From: Citrus sinensis
Taxonomy: Eukaryota > Streptophyta > Magnoliopsida > Sapindales > Rutaceae
Direction: 5' to 3'
Assembly: GCF_022201045.2 (NCBI RefSeq)
Contig: NC_068562.1
Span: 11,841,001 to 11,905,000, forward strand
DNA length: 64,000 nt
This document shows positions 46,951 through 59,700 of this stretch, piece after piece. The position numbers and the translations under genes are program-made. Within the stretch, counting starts at the first letter, position 1. Each line of letters starts with the position of its first letter. Below the pieces are notes generated by a model. The model was not told where the DNA came from and searched no databases. It saw only the letters and a program-made list of their open reading frames with translations.

Positions 46951-47623
46951 TTAAGGTTTCATGTAATACCAACTATAGGTATTGCTGCCGAAAATATAAA
47001 ATAACAAAATCAAATTGTATGATTTGTGTTATTTTTGGTTAACTTCTTATACGATGCCACACTAATTTGTATAAAATAATTTGTAAAAAAAGTGAATATA
47101 TCATTTCTCTTTCAAATTAAAATTATTAAATCTCTATTTTAAAAGGCAGATGCAAATAAATTAATTTTTTTTAAATTATAATTTCATAAGCAATATCTTT
47201 TTCTAATTACAAATGCAATGAGCAAAGTACTTTTTTTTTCATTCTCATTCTAATAAGAGATTCATCATTAATATCAGAAATGGTGGAATGAAAATATTGG
47301 TTATTGTTTTAATAATTAAAACTAGCATCAAATTTAATGGAAGAACCACATTTCATTTTCCCTTCTTTAGAATTATGCACGACTATGAGTACTAAATTTT
47401 GCCTGGTTAGATTATATATATCTCCTTTCCTTGAATTTGTGTGAAACAGTTTATTAAAGTCATTGGTAAAGAATCTTGTAACCAATAGTGAAATCCTCAA
47501 GATTTGTTATAGTTGTAGACAATTCTGAAAGCATTAGGATCTACTTATTGAGCAAAACGGGTTTTTGGAATAATTCATTAATTAACATTTCCTAATAATT
47601 GAAAGCTCTCTAGTTTTATTTTA

Positions 47624-48017
47624 GGGAAATTATCATTTGTATACCCTTAGTTTACTCAATTATCAAAAATACTACAACACTTTGAGGGTGTATCAATCGT
47701 CCACCTTAAGTTGACAAAATATATCAGATGACCACCAAACCATTAGTTGCCGTTTAAGTATGATGACCTCAAAAGGGTAATTTGGTCTTTCATATAATAC
47801 AAGCGATAAAAAGAGAATTTAAGGGTATACAAGTGATAATTTTCAAGGGTAAAATTATCAATTCACTGTAATTCCGTTAACTTTCAAACGGCAATTAACG
47901 GTTTGGTGGTTGGCTGATACATTTTGTCAACTAAGGATGGACGATTGATACACCCTTAAAGTGTTGTAGTATTTTTGATAACAGAGCAAATATAGGGTAT
48001 ACAAATGATAATTTCCC
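47624..48017. mobile_element. Foldback Mutator-type MITE, 394 bp
   Basis: Arms of about 150 bp pair almost fully: GGGAAATTATCATTTGTATAC at the left end is matched inverted at the right end. A perfect 9-bp duplication TTTATTTTA flanks it at 47615-47623 and 48018-48026. Unit 1 has the single uninterrupted site at 34139-34150, which proves the insertion and its borders. Confidence 0.95.
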
Positions 48018-48536
48018 TTTATTTTATCCACTTATTGAGATTATGTATCCAGAAGCTTGTCAATTAGTATGTACTATTCTCTCAACTAGTCTGGTGAAAC
48101 AAAAGGATCGATATTCAGTTAAAACTGGAATTTTATAAATGTTTATTTAATTTAGCTACACACCATTAGTTTTATATTGGTCCAAATCTAAGTATACATA
48201 TATAAATAAATAAACTTCAATTCGTTCCAAGATAAAAAGATGATCTTTATTTTACTTGTAATAGTGTGAAAATTTCAATTTATTCTAAAAGATTATGACA
48301 AGTACCAATAATTTTTTTTTTCTGGTCTGCTTAATAATAAATGATGACAAATTATTTTTTTTAATACTTTTAGAGGTAGATTGAAGATTGTCATTCTAAG
48401 TAAGGGGTGAACTGAAGTTTACCAAAGAAATGGATGTAATACATAAAATAAAATAAAATGATTGATAACAGATAAAATATCGTCATTTGTTTAGACTTTT
48501 TGATCAAAATTTGATCTCCAAATTCATTGATCAAGA
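48018..48536 (-). other. 3' flank of the DLO-type oxygenase gene
   Basis: AT-rich DNA matching unit 1 at 34150-34671; no gene. Confidence 0.55.
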
Positions 48537-50067
48537 TCAAACAGTACTTGAAGCTTTGAACATTTCCAAGCAGCACTCAGTTGCAAGTCCCCTGTTCCAA
48601 AATTTCTTGTAATATTCAGCATAAGTAAAATCTCTATAGACAGCTGGGTGATCTTGGTCAACCAAACCCTTAGCAGGACCTATCACAGCATCAGGCGATG
48701 AACAATAGAACGTTGGAATGGATATGCGCTCCTTGTCGCGGCTCACCACCGCTCGATGGAGCACACTCTTGTACCGATCATTGCTGAGAACCTGCATTTG
48801 ATCGCCGATGTTGACAATGAAGGTGCTGGGAATAGGATTTACAGGAACCCAGTTGCCATCTCTGAGGACCTGCAATCCAGGGACATCATCCTGAAGAAGA
48901 AGAGTTATTAGATTTGGATCAGTGTGCCCTGGCAGTCCATATGTAAGCTCAGGCTGAGGACATGGTGGATAGTAGTTCAAAGCCATGTGCTGCCCGTGTT
49001 TGCCCAAAGCCTCCTTGTCTATATAATCACTTGGAAGCCCCAAGCTCTCAGATATGGCCTGAATCAGCCGTAGCACCAACCCTCTAACACTCGTACAGTA
49101 GTCACCCACATCTTCCCTGTCAAGTGTCAACAAATGAATCATCGGGGTTAGCACTAATCCTCTAAAATGCGGACGTCATACACATGAGAATGAATACAAT
49201 AATTATTAATTATATATACCTGAAGGATGGAGGATTCAAAGGCCAGTCGTGCACGTAATCTTGAAGTGGATAACAATGCAGCCTTAAGAAATCTCTCCAG
49301 TTGGATACCTTTTCAGTCTTGACATTAAAACTGGTGGACAGTCTTGTTGGCTTTGAAGGGTCATCGGAGTAAATCTTCAACCTCTCGCTCTCTGGCAATT
49401 TGAAAAATGTTCTTGCAATGCTTAACATGTTATTGATCATTGCCTCCGAAATTCCATGGTTCTTCACCTGGACATTGGTATTTCATAGCATGTAATTAAT
49501 ATGAAAGATAACTAATTAATGAAAACATATAGCAATGAGACAAAATTTTTTTTGACAGATTGCTGATAAAAACAACAGGAGCCAGTTTAGTTCTTAAGTT
49601 AAAAAATAAGATAGACCAGCTCTAACATACAAATTGTTATAATTATTTTTAGGCTGGATGCCCGCATCTTTTAATTCTCTGTACATACTATATGATGTAT
49701 TAATTAATTAAAAAAATAAAAGTACTGATACAAAATATAGTATATACAATAAATTAAATCTGCATTTTAAAAGATGTGATCATTCGCACGAGGGACATAT
49801 TATAAGTTGCTACATATGTATATATATAACCTGAAAGAAGCCACAATGCTGGCATGCCTGGCCAATCTGTTTGATGATATCAGAGCGGCGAGGACCATTA
49901 AGGCCCTGGAGATCGATAAGCGGAATTGAACCGTCTGATATGTGAGTTTGATCGGTGAGACTTGGACGGTCAGAAATGGGCCGGATATAATCAGAGGGAA
50001 CATTTGTAAGTGTAGGTGCAAGGTCGGATAGCAGAAGCTTGGTGGCGGTGGTTGCTGCTGCAGACAT
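48537..50067 (-). CDS. DMR6/DLO-type 2-oxoglutarate Fe(II) dioxygenase (354 aa)
   Basis: Exons 50067-49831, 49467-49220 and 49116-48537 join in phase. The N-terminal DIOX_N part has DGSIPLIDLQGLNGPRRSDI, QACQHCGFFQVKNHGI and FFKLPESERLK. The catalytic core has ALNYYPPCPQPELTYGLPGH with the iron ligands His226, Asp228 and His282, and the 2-oxoglutarate pair Arg292/Ser294 (RISIPTF); FTYAEYYKKFW follows near the end. Length and motifs fit the DMR6 / DMR6-LIKE OXYGENASE clade, some of which hydroxylate salicylic acid and so lower immunity; databases also use flavanone 3-dioxygenase-like for it. Substrate here is inferred. The start is ATG 50067 (MSAAATTATK). All three exons look intact. A rearranged copy lies at 34672-36461 and exon-1 relics at 37.4, 52.3 and 55.1 kb. 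Confidence 0.92.
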
Positions 50068-50300
50068 TTTCAAAGAGTAAGAACTTATATAATATACAAT
50101 TTACCGATTATATAATTTATAATTTATCAGCAGTTTCTTGATGAATTGAATTAAGGTGCTGGTGAGGGGCGACCAAAGCCTTCTATTTATACAGAGACCG
50201 CAGGGAGGGAAATGATAGGAGCTGCTGACACGTACCGACAGCATTACATATCAAGTGAAAAAGGGGAAGATACCTTTGTATGATACGAAGAATGTTGTTA
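50068..50300 (-). promoter_or_regulatory. Promoter of the DLO-type oxygenase with TATA box
   Basis: On the minus strand TATAAATAG lies at 50191-50183, about 120 bp upstream of the ATG, a normal distance for TATA plus leader. The region is conserved in unit 1, where the TATA is changed to TACAAATAG. Confidence 0.65.
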
Positions 50301-51120
50301 GTTTGAAAGTCGGTTCAGTCACGTGGATATTATCTAAATTCTTGCCGACTACCTAATATTACCTAAGTAAATTGAGATACTGGTTGGGACTAAAGAATTC
50401 TATCTTTTAAGTTACAACTATTATAAAAAAAAATTATAATTATAAAATAAAAATAAATAGTATGTAATAAATATAAATTTTAAATAATAACTTTCATAAA
50501 ATTATTAAAAATATAATAGATTTTTCTTCATAAGAGTAAAAAATTATATCAAAATATCTTATAAGATAGAGCAGTTTGTATTTATCAAACAGTTTAGTGC
50601 TATAACTTTTAAATTACAGTTGTCCAACTTCAATTTTAAACGAATCTTGAATTGAATTTTTTTAGATATATTATTTTTTTGATAAATTGAATCGAATTAA
50701 AAGTTGTTTAATTAATGAGTATTAATGTTTTAACTAAAGGCTGACAAAAGACTCACATCCAAAACAAGTTATTTTAGGTGAGCTTAATTTTTTTTTTCAA
50801 ACAAATTCAAAATAATATGTTTGAGCGTATTTTTATCACTCTTTTATCAGATTTTAGTTTGGTAATAATTTTTCTTAATTAATTGACCTTGTTAATTGAT
50901 TAAAGTCAAGTGGGTGGCTACTAATTAGGTAGACTGAACTGGTGGCCCTGTGGCCAACCCTGCATGGCATGATGTCACTATGATGACGTAGAACGGGCAA
51001 CGTCGTTGGAATACTCTAAGGCGATTGATATTGACTTATTTAAATCCTCTTGTTGTTTGACACAAGTCACCCAGCTGGATGCCAAGTGTACACAAAACAG
51101 AAGAATCCAAACCCAACTTA
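50301..51120. other. Spacer upstream of the oxygenase gene
   Basis: AT-rich. 50925-51120 (GGTAGACTGAACTGGTGGCCC, then CATGATGTCACTATGATGACG, then ACACAAGTCACCCAGCTG) is repeated at 53225-53425. No gene. Confidence 0.6.
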
Positions 51121-51740
51121 GGTAGCGTTTGTTTTTTAACTTAATGACTTAAAGTGACTTAACTTAATTAATTAAGTTAATTAGAAGTGTTTGTTTTTAT
51201 AATTTAATGAGACTTTTTAGATAATTTTGACTTAATAAAATAAACCAATTTTTTTGGCTTTTTACTTAATGGAGAAATCTGAATTAAGTTAATTACTTGC
51301 TAATGTCAAAAATATCCTTACTTTATAATTTATTTTCCATGTATATCCCAAACTCACCCATAGACATTTACCCTACATAAAAATATCCTTATTTTTTCTT
51401 TCTTATATTATATACGATAAAATTTAAAATTTATGGTATTTTATATATTAAAATTCCAAAATAATTATGTATTCACTTAAATATAGTTTTACTTATAAAT
51501 GTTAAAATATTGTGGTATTTAATATATTATTTATTTGACATTCAAATTTAATAAGGATACAAATGTAAAAGTACATATTTTTAACTTTTTAAGTTGAAAA
51601 AAAATAAACAACTTAATACTTATTTTCTGAGATTCAGACGAAAAAACAAACATATTATTCAGATTCAGACATTCAGATCTATTCAGAATTCAGACTAATT
51701 CAGGTTTATTCAGATTTCAGACAAAAAAACAAACGTCATC
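51121..51740. mobile_element. PIF/Harbinger (Tourist-like) MITE, 620 bp
   Basis: End repeats GGTAGCGTTTGTTTTTT and, inverted from the right, GATGACGTTTGTTTTTTT, with a TTA repeat on each side (51118-51120, 51741-51743). Unit 1 shows the unfilled site AACTTAGTTGTAATATT at 36807-36823, and a further spacer copy is unfilled at 53424. A 3-bp TTA duplication fits PIF/Harbinger. The right subterminal part has repeated ATTCAGA words. Non-coding. Confidence 0.85.
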
Positions 51741-53912
51741 TTAGTGTAATATTATTAATCGCTTAGCTTTTATGGGCCTTTTTTTTTTTTTGCTTTTATA
51801 ATCTTATCAATAAGTTTTAAATAAAGCAGCCAAATTTTGAAGATTGAAAAACAGCAAATGTATGGTGTTAGATATTTTTGTTTTGTTTTTTTTTTTGGGT
51901 AATATATTTAATTTCGGATAGTTTTTATTATCAAGTTGTACATTTGGGCCCTACGAGAAAAAAAATGTGCACTTAGGCTAAATCAGACCAAATTTCAAAT
52001 TGGAACTTAGGCCTTGATTTAATAAATTTAATTGGGTTTTGAACAGCTAATTACGCAACTGGACTAATAAAATTAAAAAAAATGAGATTTTCGTTATTTT
52101 AAAATAAATTTTGAATTTAAATTTGATGTATTTAATTAATTTAACGAGAATAAATTTATAATTTCAGCTAACTAGTTAGAGAACATCATTTAGAATTTTT
52201 AGACTGAGCAAGGGTGCAGTTGTCCCCAGTTGACCCTTAGCGACTTTGCCACTGCATATGGTTACCTGAAAGAAGCCACCATGCCGGCATGCCTAGCCAA
52301 TCTGTTTGATGAGATTAGAGTGACAAGGATCGTAAAGACCCAGGCGACTGATAACATGACTGAACTATTTGATATACGAACCTTGGTAGATTTGGAATTT
52401 TGGATACTCAGAAGTGAGCCGGATCGGATTTAGTAATGAGAAACAATTGTAAGAGCAGATGCAAGATCAGAGAGTAGGAGCTAGGGGGCGATTTCTGTTT
52501 AATTATCATTGCTCTTGTTTGAAGTAAGTCTTAATTCACGTGGATATTATCTAAATAAATTCTTACCGACTGCTACAACTTGAAAAAAAAAAAGGGCAAT
52601 TAAATTGATTTAAACTAATAGTTGTTTAAATTATTTGATTCAAGTTCAGAATGGGTCGGTAGATTGAACTGTAGGCCCTGCGGTATACGCATGCGACGGC
52701 GCAGCAGGGGCAGCGTCATTCGAATGACCTCATATGATTGAAATCTGTCACCGGACTCACCGCCAATTATGGTGACGCCGCAAAGCACCAAACTAAAGAA
52801 TTTGGCCTTTTACACATGGAGCAGGTTGAAAATTTTCAAAATTATTGGGCGTTTTCATCGTTTCAAAAAGTCAAACGAGACGTTCTAATAAAATTTAAAG
52901 GTGTAAAGTCTTTTATAAAAGAGAAATGATATAATCACAAATTTTTATATAAATTTATCTTATATAAATTGATGTAATACAATAAAATTGGTAAATTAAA
53001 TACCATTAATTTGATATTGGTCCAAATCTAAGTATACATATATAAATAAATGGGTAAACTTCAATTCGTTCCAAGATAAAAAGACAAATTTTATTTTACT
53101 TGTAATATAGTGAAAATTTCAATTTATTCTAAAAGATTATGACAAGCACCAATATATTTTTTTTCTGGTCTGCTTAATAATAAATGAGGATAAATTATTT
53201 TTTTTAATACTTTTAATTGTAGGTTGAAGGGTAGATTGAACAGGAGGCCCTGCGGGCGCCATGCATGCCATGATGTCACCAAGATGACGTAGAACGCGCA
53301 ACGTTGACGCTGGAATATTGATTATGCAAGGACTTATTTAAAACCTCTTGTTGTTTTTACACAAGTCACCCAGCTGATGATGCCGGTTGCCAAGAGTACA
53401 CAAAACCGAAGAATCGAAACCCAACGTAGTTGTAACATTATCGATCGCTTGGCTGTTGGCTCGCTAGCAATATCTATTGAGAATAAGCACATAACAGAAG
53501 AGGACCTAAGATATGACAACACAGTACATGTTTTGGCATTTGATGGGATAGTTTTGACAATCCAATCAAACGGGAGTGACAGTGAACAACTTCGTCAAGT
53601 GTCTAACAAATTGTCTAAAGCCTAACTTAATGAATGATAGATCTTCTAGCTCCAATCTAATTAATCAAAAATACCAACTAATTAATTAACCATCACTGCT
53701 TATCCACCAGCTTAGGTAGCAGAATGCTGTTAGGAACTTGGATATATAAATTAAGCATAAATAATAAATTACTATGTTGTTAATCGATCTACTTTTGCCG
53801 CATGTGTCTGTTCCAAGGTCCCTGCTTAGTGACAGATCGCAAATACCAGACCAGTGCGCTTTTTCTTCGTCAAAATGTAAAATAGCTTATTAATGAAACA
53901 AGTATATATAAT
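51741..53912. other. Repeated oxygenase spacer blocks, unit 2
   Basis: No intact gene. 51770-52060 matches 54850-55070; 52430-52920 matches 37400-37920 and 55200-55910; 52985-53225 matches the 3' flank of the oxygenase (48170-48385); 53225-53425 repeats 50925-51120; 53380-53870 matches 36770-37200. The block is a mosaic of at least two older tandem copies of the oxygenase neighbourhood. Confidence 0.7.
52263..52490 (-). pseudogene. Decayed exon 1 of a DLO-type oxygenase
   Basis: CCTGAAAGAAGCCACCATG, then GGCATGCCTAGCCAATCTG, GATGAGATTAGAG and GATGCAAGATCAGAGAGTAG follow the order of oxygenase exon 1 (compare 49831-50045). Many differences close the frame, and exons 2-3 are missing. Confidence 0.75.
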
Positions 53913-54574
53913 TAGGGATGATAATGGGGTGGGGTGGGGAGGCCTACTCCATTCCCTATCCCATTAAAAATTTTTGTTGTTATTCCACACCTCATTCTTC
54001 AAGAAATTTAGTGGGGTCGAGATGAGGAATCTCCATGTGGTGAATGATTTCTCAATTCCCACTCCATTCCTCATTTACCTATTTTATAGTAGGTATAGAT
54101 ACATGATTTCAATAAATTAAAAATTAGAGACTTAAAATAAAATTATCACCATATTATAAAATAATCAAATTATTTTAAAAAAATCTCTAAATGTTTGAAA
54201 AATATCTTAAAATGATATTAAAGTGAAAAATATTTAAAGAGGGTAGTATTTTAAAAGAGAAAAGAAAATATAACAATGCTTTAGAGTTGAAAAATATTGT
54301 AGGATTTTCTTTTATTCATATCATGTTTATATTACAAAAAAATTATTAATTGACATTATAGTTGATAAAATAAAAATTATTAAATAAGAATTAAAAACAT
54401 ATTTATATATAATGGGGATTGGGTTGGGGTTGGGGATGGGGTGGGGTGAGGAATGCAAAATCAAATCTCACCCCATTAAGAATTTGAAGATTATTTTTCC
54501 CTCACTCCCCCACCTTATTCCTCAAAATTTTCTTCATTTGAGGTGGGACTCGTGGAGGATTTTTGTCATCCCTA
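53913..54574. mobile_element. Non-autonomous hAT element, 662 bp
   Basis: Inverted ends TAGGGATGATAA / TTGTCATCCCTA with a perfect 8-bp repeat TATATAAT on both sides (53905-53912 and 54575-54582). G-run subterminal repeats (GGGGTGGGGTGGGG at 53926-53939; more at 54420-54445) and an AT-rich core, as in the larger element at 19353-20353. Same family or a close sister. Confidence 0.92.
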
Positions 54575-55252
54575 TATATAATATGTGTGTGTGCGCCCGT
54601 GAGTAATAATATTCTGACCAAAAAAATGATAAATTATTTGTAGAAACAATGATAAACTAGTATCGATTTATTTACTTGATAAAAAAAAAAGATAAATAAA
54701 ATAGACCAGTACTAGTTTATCATTATTTTTGTCAGCATTTTTTCTCTTTAGGTTGGTATCTGTGTATATATAATCGGTGGAGTAGGCAGAAAATTATATC
54801 GGTGTTTGCAACATTTTTTACAAACCGAAGAAAATAATTTATACCTTATTTCATTGCTTTCATAATCTTATCGATAAGTTTTAAATAAAGCTGCCAAATT
54901 TTGAAGATTAAAAAATAAATATATAGCGTTAGATATTTTCTTTTTTTTTTTGGTAATATATTTAATTTTGATTAGTTTTTAATATCAAGTTGTACATTTG
55001 GGATAAATCAGACCACATTTCAAATTGGATCTTAGACCTTGTTTTAATAAATTTAATTGGGTTTAATTTGAACATCTAATTATGCAACTTGAACATCTAA
55101 GTTTTAAACATGACTGAACTATTTGATATATGAACCTTAGTAGATTTGGAATTTTGGATATTCAGAAATGAGCGGGATATTAGTAATAAGAAACAATTGT
55201 GAGAGCAGATGCAAGATCAGAGAGTAGAAGCTAGGGGGCAATTTCTATTTAA
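54575..55252. other. Repeated oxygenase spacer with an exon-1 relic
   Basis: 54620-54830 matches 37220-37420; 54850-55090 matches 51780-52060. At about 55110-55232 lies another worn fragment of oxygenase exon 1 (GAACTATTTGATATATGAACC, GATGCAAGATCAGAGAGTAG) matching 52370-52480. No open gene. Confidence 0.65.
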
Positions 55253-55454
55253 GAATAATGATACAGCCACAAACTCTTGTACAAATTTATTTTGTACAAA
55301 CTGATATGGCATGATAAGATTAGTTGAATTAAATATCACTTGGCCCACATGATTTGATTTTATTAATTTATATTTTTATTCAACCAATGAATTAATGCTA
55401 CATCAGTTTGTACAAAATAAATTTGTACAAGAGTTTGTGGCTGTATCATTACTC
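55253..55454. mobile_element. Mutator-type MITE, 202 bp, near-perfect ends
   Basis: Ends GAATAATGATACAGCCACAA (left) and GAGTAATGATACAGCCACAA (inverted from the right) continue as matching arms for about 55 bp (ACTCTTGTACAAATTTATTT..). The flanks TCTATTTAA (55244-55252) and TCTGTTTAA (55456-55464) are a 9-bp duplication with one change. Unfilled copies of the same site are at 52491-52502 and about 37484-37495. The high arm identity suggests a recent insertion. Confidence 0.95.
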
Positions 55455-56753
55455 TTCTGTTTAATTATCATTGCTCTTGTTTGTATTAAGTCTTAACTCA
55501 CGTGGATATTATCTAAATAAATTCTTACCAACTGCTACAACTCAAAAAAAAAAAAATGCCAATTAAATTGATTTAAATTAATAGCTGTTTAAATTATTTG
55601 ATTCAAGTTCAAAATGGGTCGGTAGATTGAACTGTAGGCCCTGCGGTATACGCATGCGACGACGTAGCAGGGGCAGCGTCATTCAGAATGACCTCATATG
55701 ATTGAGATCTGTCACCAGACTCACCGCCAATTATGGTGACGCCGCAAAGCACCAAACAAAAGAAAATCACCGCCAATTATGATTTTACACATGGAGCAGG
55801 TTGAAAATTTTCAAAATTATTGGGCATTTTCATAGTTTCAAAAACTCAAACGGGACGTTTTAATAAAATTTAAAGAAAGTAAAGTCTTTTACAAAATCAT
55901 CCTTTGAAATTTTCCTATACTGTATCCATCCATGTTGACCACTGTCTTTTCATCTTTCGTCCGTGAAATTGTACATTGCACATGCAGAATCAAATGGCTT
56001 TTCTAAAAGTGTGTTCTGCACCTGTTCATTGCATAGGTATTGAATCAAATTGTTGGATCAGTGATTTAATTGGGCTGAATTTGTAACATTGGGCCAAAAT
56101 CCAGCTTTAATTGCAAGTCAATAATGGTGAAGTATATGTTGAAATTTTGTTGAGAGGGTTTAAGGACCACTTGGTTTATTTCATGTATTACATTTGGAAG
56201 CAAGTAGAAAAGAAAATTAAAAATATGCTGCTAGCTTTTGATCTAATTCAATTGCTGGCATGTCAATCCAAAATTTAATGGGGTAAATTTTGGATTACTT
56301 TTCATGAATTGATTATATTCAAATCGTCCTTTTTATTTTTGAAATACTCAAGTTATCCCATTTTCATTTAAAAGATAAGAAAAAATGGGGAGTGGGTTGA
56401 TGAATATTTTTTTTTTTTTTTGTCTTCTTAAAGAAATAAGGAGTAGATTGAAGTTTTAAAAAATAAGAGGGGTGATCAAAGATAGACAATTCACAAGTAG
56501 TAATTTGAAATTAATCCTTTTACATGTAAATATGTAGTGAGTACAATACCTTTCTAATGTTGTGCTATGTATACTTGGTGTCTCCTTTGTCTTGGGAACA
56601 AGAGGGTTGAAAATAGTTAAAGATAAAAATTAAATTATCATGTTGAATAAGAGTAACCCAACAAAAACTAAATACATTAGTAATAAGAGTAATATTATTT
56701 GCACCTGCCATATATATATGGTTTTCTAATCGAGGATCCTGGATCAAATTAAT
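55455..56753. other. Duplicated oxygenase-CNL spacer, unit 2
   Basis: Matches unit 1 at 37490-38670 closely. No gene. Confidence 0.65.
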
Positions 56754-59700
56754 AGTCTGGGAGAGTGCTTGTGGTCGTTGGATTTGATCCAACAGTCATT
56801 TCATTTTTTTTTTTGTAGTATACTCCTTAACGACACATGGGCCCACATTGCAGAGTTTTTATAATTTTTGAAAACTGAAAAAATAAAAGAGGAAGCTCAA
56901 TAGTCGCAGTTCTAGAGAGAGAAACTAAAAAAAAATTACACAGCATGATTTAAGCAATTTGCAACTTAAAATAAAAAATTCCAAATTGAACAAATTAAAT
57001 TTATTTTTGCAAATTTAACAAATGAAATTCTTTATTCAAGTGAGTTGCATAATGATTCATATTCATCCTTTTTAATTATTTATTTTAAATCCCTAAATTT
57101 GTGTTTGAATTTGTCTTTTAGATCACAGATTGAACTACTTAACCCAGAACCGAAGTGAAAATGCAGCTTTTTGATCAGCAAGAGAGAAATGAAGGTTCAT
57201 CGTAGCAGCGCCGCAATTGAGTTTCTTTATTAAAGTGCAAATATAGTTAAAATAATATTCAATATTGTCAATCAATTTGATTTTAAAGTTTTCATGTTTA
57301 TTGAATTTTAACTTTATCTTAGAAACTTTTGGATCAGTTCAAATATGTGACATTTTTTAATGGGATTTTCCTTCATGCTGGATTGCAGATGGAATTGTTG
57401 GTGCATATATTGTATTTTTCGTTGTACATTTGGCTTTTACGATGAGTGCATAATTTTATGCATTTTACAGTAGGTGCTTCAACTGTTCAACAGCCAAGTG
57501 CTTCCAGAGTTCCACTATCTTTTAGGCTAGTAATGTAAATGAAAACGCAATTTGGATTACTATTTGTTCGTAGTTTGGTCACTTTTGTTAGAGCACCAAT
57601 GCTGTTGTAGTGGCATCTACCAAGAAGTTCCCATTTTATCGAACTAGAGTACATATCACAAGGTTTGATATCAAAATTTTCATAAATTAAAATCTAAAGC
57701 CAATGAGTTCTCACGTACATATGACAGGCTTTAACATCAAATTACATCCTCAAAAAGTTAAATTGAAGGAATTCTCCTAGTTGACAAATAAGAGTATCAC
57801 GCAATATAACATAAAAAATATACAAACTGCTACAGCAATTGAAGCAGCATTACTTCTCCTGATTCATTTTGACCCCCAACTATTTTGACGGTTCCAAAAG
57901 TGACAGAGATGCAGAGATCTTGGCTAGGCTCTTTAATTTATAGGGAGCGATCTAGAGGAAAAGGAATAAGAAAGAAGAGGAACCTATTCGGAAAATTAAG
58001 GTCATGGGTAATATGTACAATGAGTTAAAAAAGAAAAGAAAAGTTAATGATAGATTTATTCAATTACTTTTAATACAAAAAAATCAAATTTTATAATGAA
58101 GGCACGCTTGAATGAAATCAAATTACCCGTAAAAGCGTAGCTTCCATCATCTGAATCAGACGAATCTATGTTTCTTTCTGTATTCAACTCCAACATAAAT
58201 CATATAACACAACGTCTTATTAAAAAATTGAAAAAGTGAAAGTTGTGATAAACTTAATACAAAATAAATATTAAGAGACACGTTTACCTCTTTATGAGCA
58301 AGGGGCATTTACCTCTTTAATTGTGACTGGCCAACTGTACCACATCCATTGCAACATCTTCCTTTGTCTTTCCCTTTTGCTTTGTCTTTGCTTTTTCTTT
58401 TTTGCCTTTAAGTCTTTTTCCACACCCTTTAGCCCTGACTTAAAGTGGTTCATTAAAGTGTGGTTGTTGCACATCACTATTCTTTTCTGAATCTCTGATA
58501 CTCCCTCACTTCTACAACTTTCAATGACTAAATTAACCTTTTTCAAGGTATCTTTTAAGTTCTCAATAACAATTTTAGATGCTGCTTCACTCAAAACAGC
58601 TTTATCAATCACATTTTATCCTCCTTAATAAAATTGATTTGTCTGAACAATCATTTATTTCAACACCACTCCATCCATAATCCTCTCAAGTTTGGCAGCT
58701 TTAGTCCTTTTTTAGAATATAAATATTAGGCATAAAACAAATTTGCAATTTCTTGAACAAAGCTAGCATATGTGTACACGGATACTTTCACTTTCAAATT
58801 TCTTACAAATTCATGAAACAAAATTTAACTTTTTGGCATAAAGTATTTCAAAGACTTTTGAAACACCATCTTCTTGATTCACAATATTTTACACCAAACA
58901 ATCTTCATTTTCTCTAACAAGCGATTGCATGTAACAGGCTATTCCATAATTCATCTTGAAACATATAAAAAATCTCATATGTATAAATTTCACACATTTG
59001 CTTTTCAATTTGTAATCGTAATCTCAATATTGGTCTTTCATTCAAATATTTGCTATCAGCAATTAACTCTTCATGACGTTGTTGTGAAAGTGCTTTATTA
59101 ACTCGAAAAACAAAGTCGAGAAGTGAATTATTTTTTTATACACACCTCTTGAAGATTGCATGATTACTTTTAGCTCGTTGGCTACTTGACATCCCAACTG
59201 AAAACACATGGTTCACATATGTAGGCACCCACTTTGATCTGATTTCATACACCCCTTATAGCCACTCATTCTCTGTTAATTTTGTCTTATCTATAACATC
59301 CTTCCACATTGCATCAAACTCTTCCATAGTTTTGCTTAGTCTCTCCGAAATTTTGTTCAATATATGCCACATGCAAAATCCATGAAAAATGAGTGGAAAG
59401 GCTAGAGATATGCCATTGCCGGATCCAGATCAGTAATAATCATTTTTAGGTCATCACCGGCATGGCCTCCTTAAATTGCTCAAACAACTAAAGAAATTAT
59501 TATGTTGTCTCATCACTTAGAAAACCGCAACCAAAAACAATAGTTTGAACATGTTTATTAACCCCAACAAAAGGTGCAAAAATCATACTAGATCAATTGG
59601 TGTTGTACGTAGTATCAAACACAATCACATCACCATAAAACTTGTGTGCCCGCCTACAACATATCTGCATCATGACACTTTATTTCATTTCGTAAATTTC

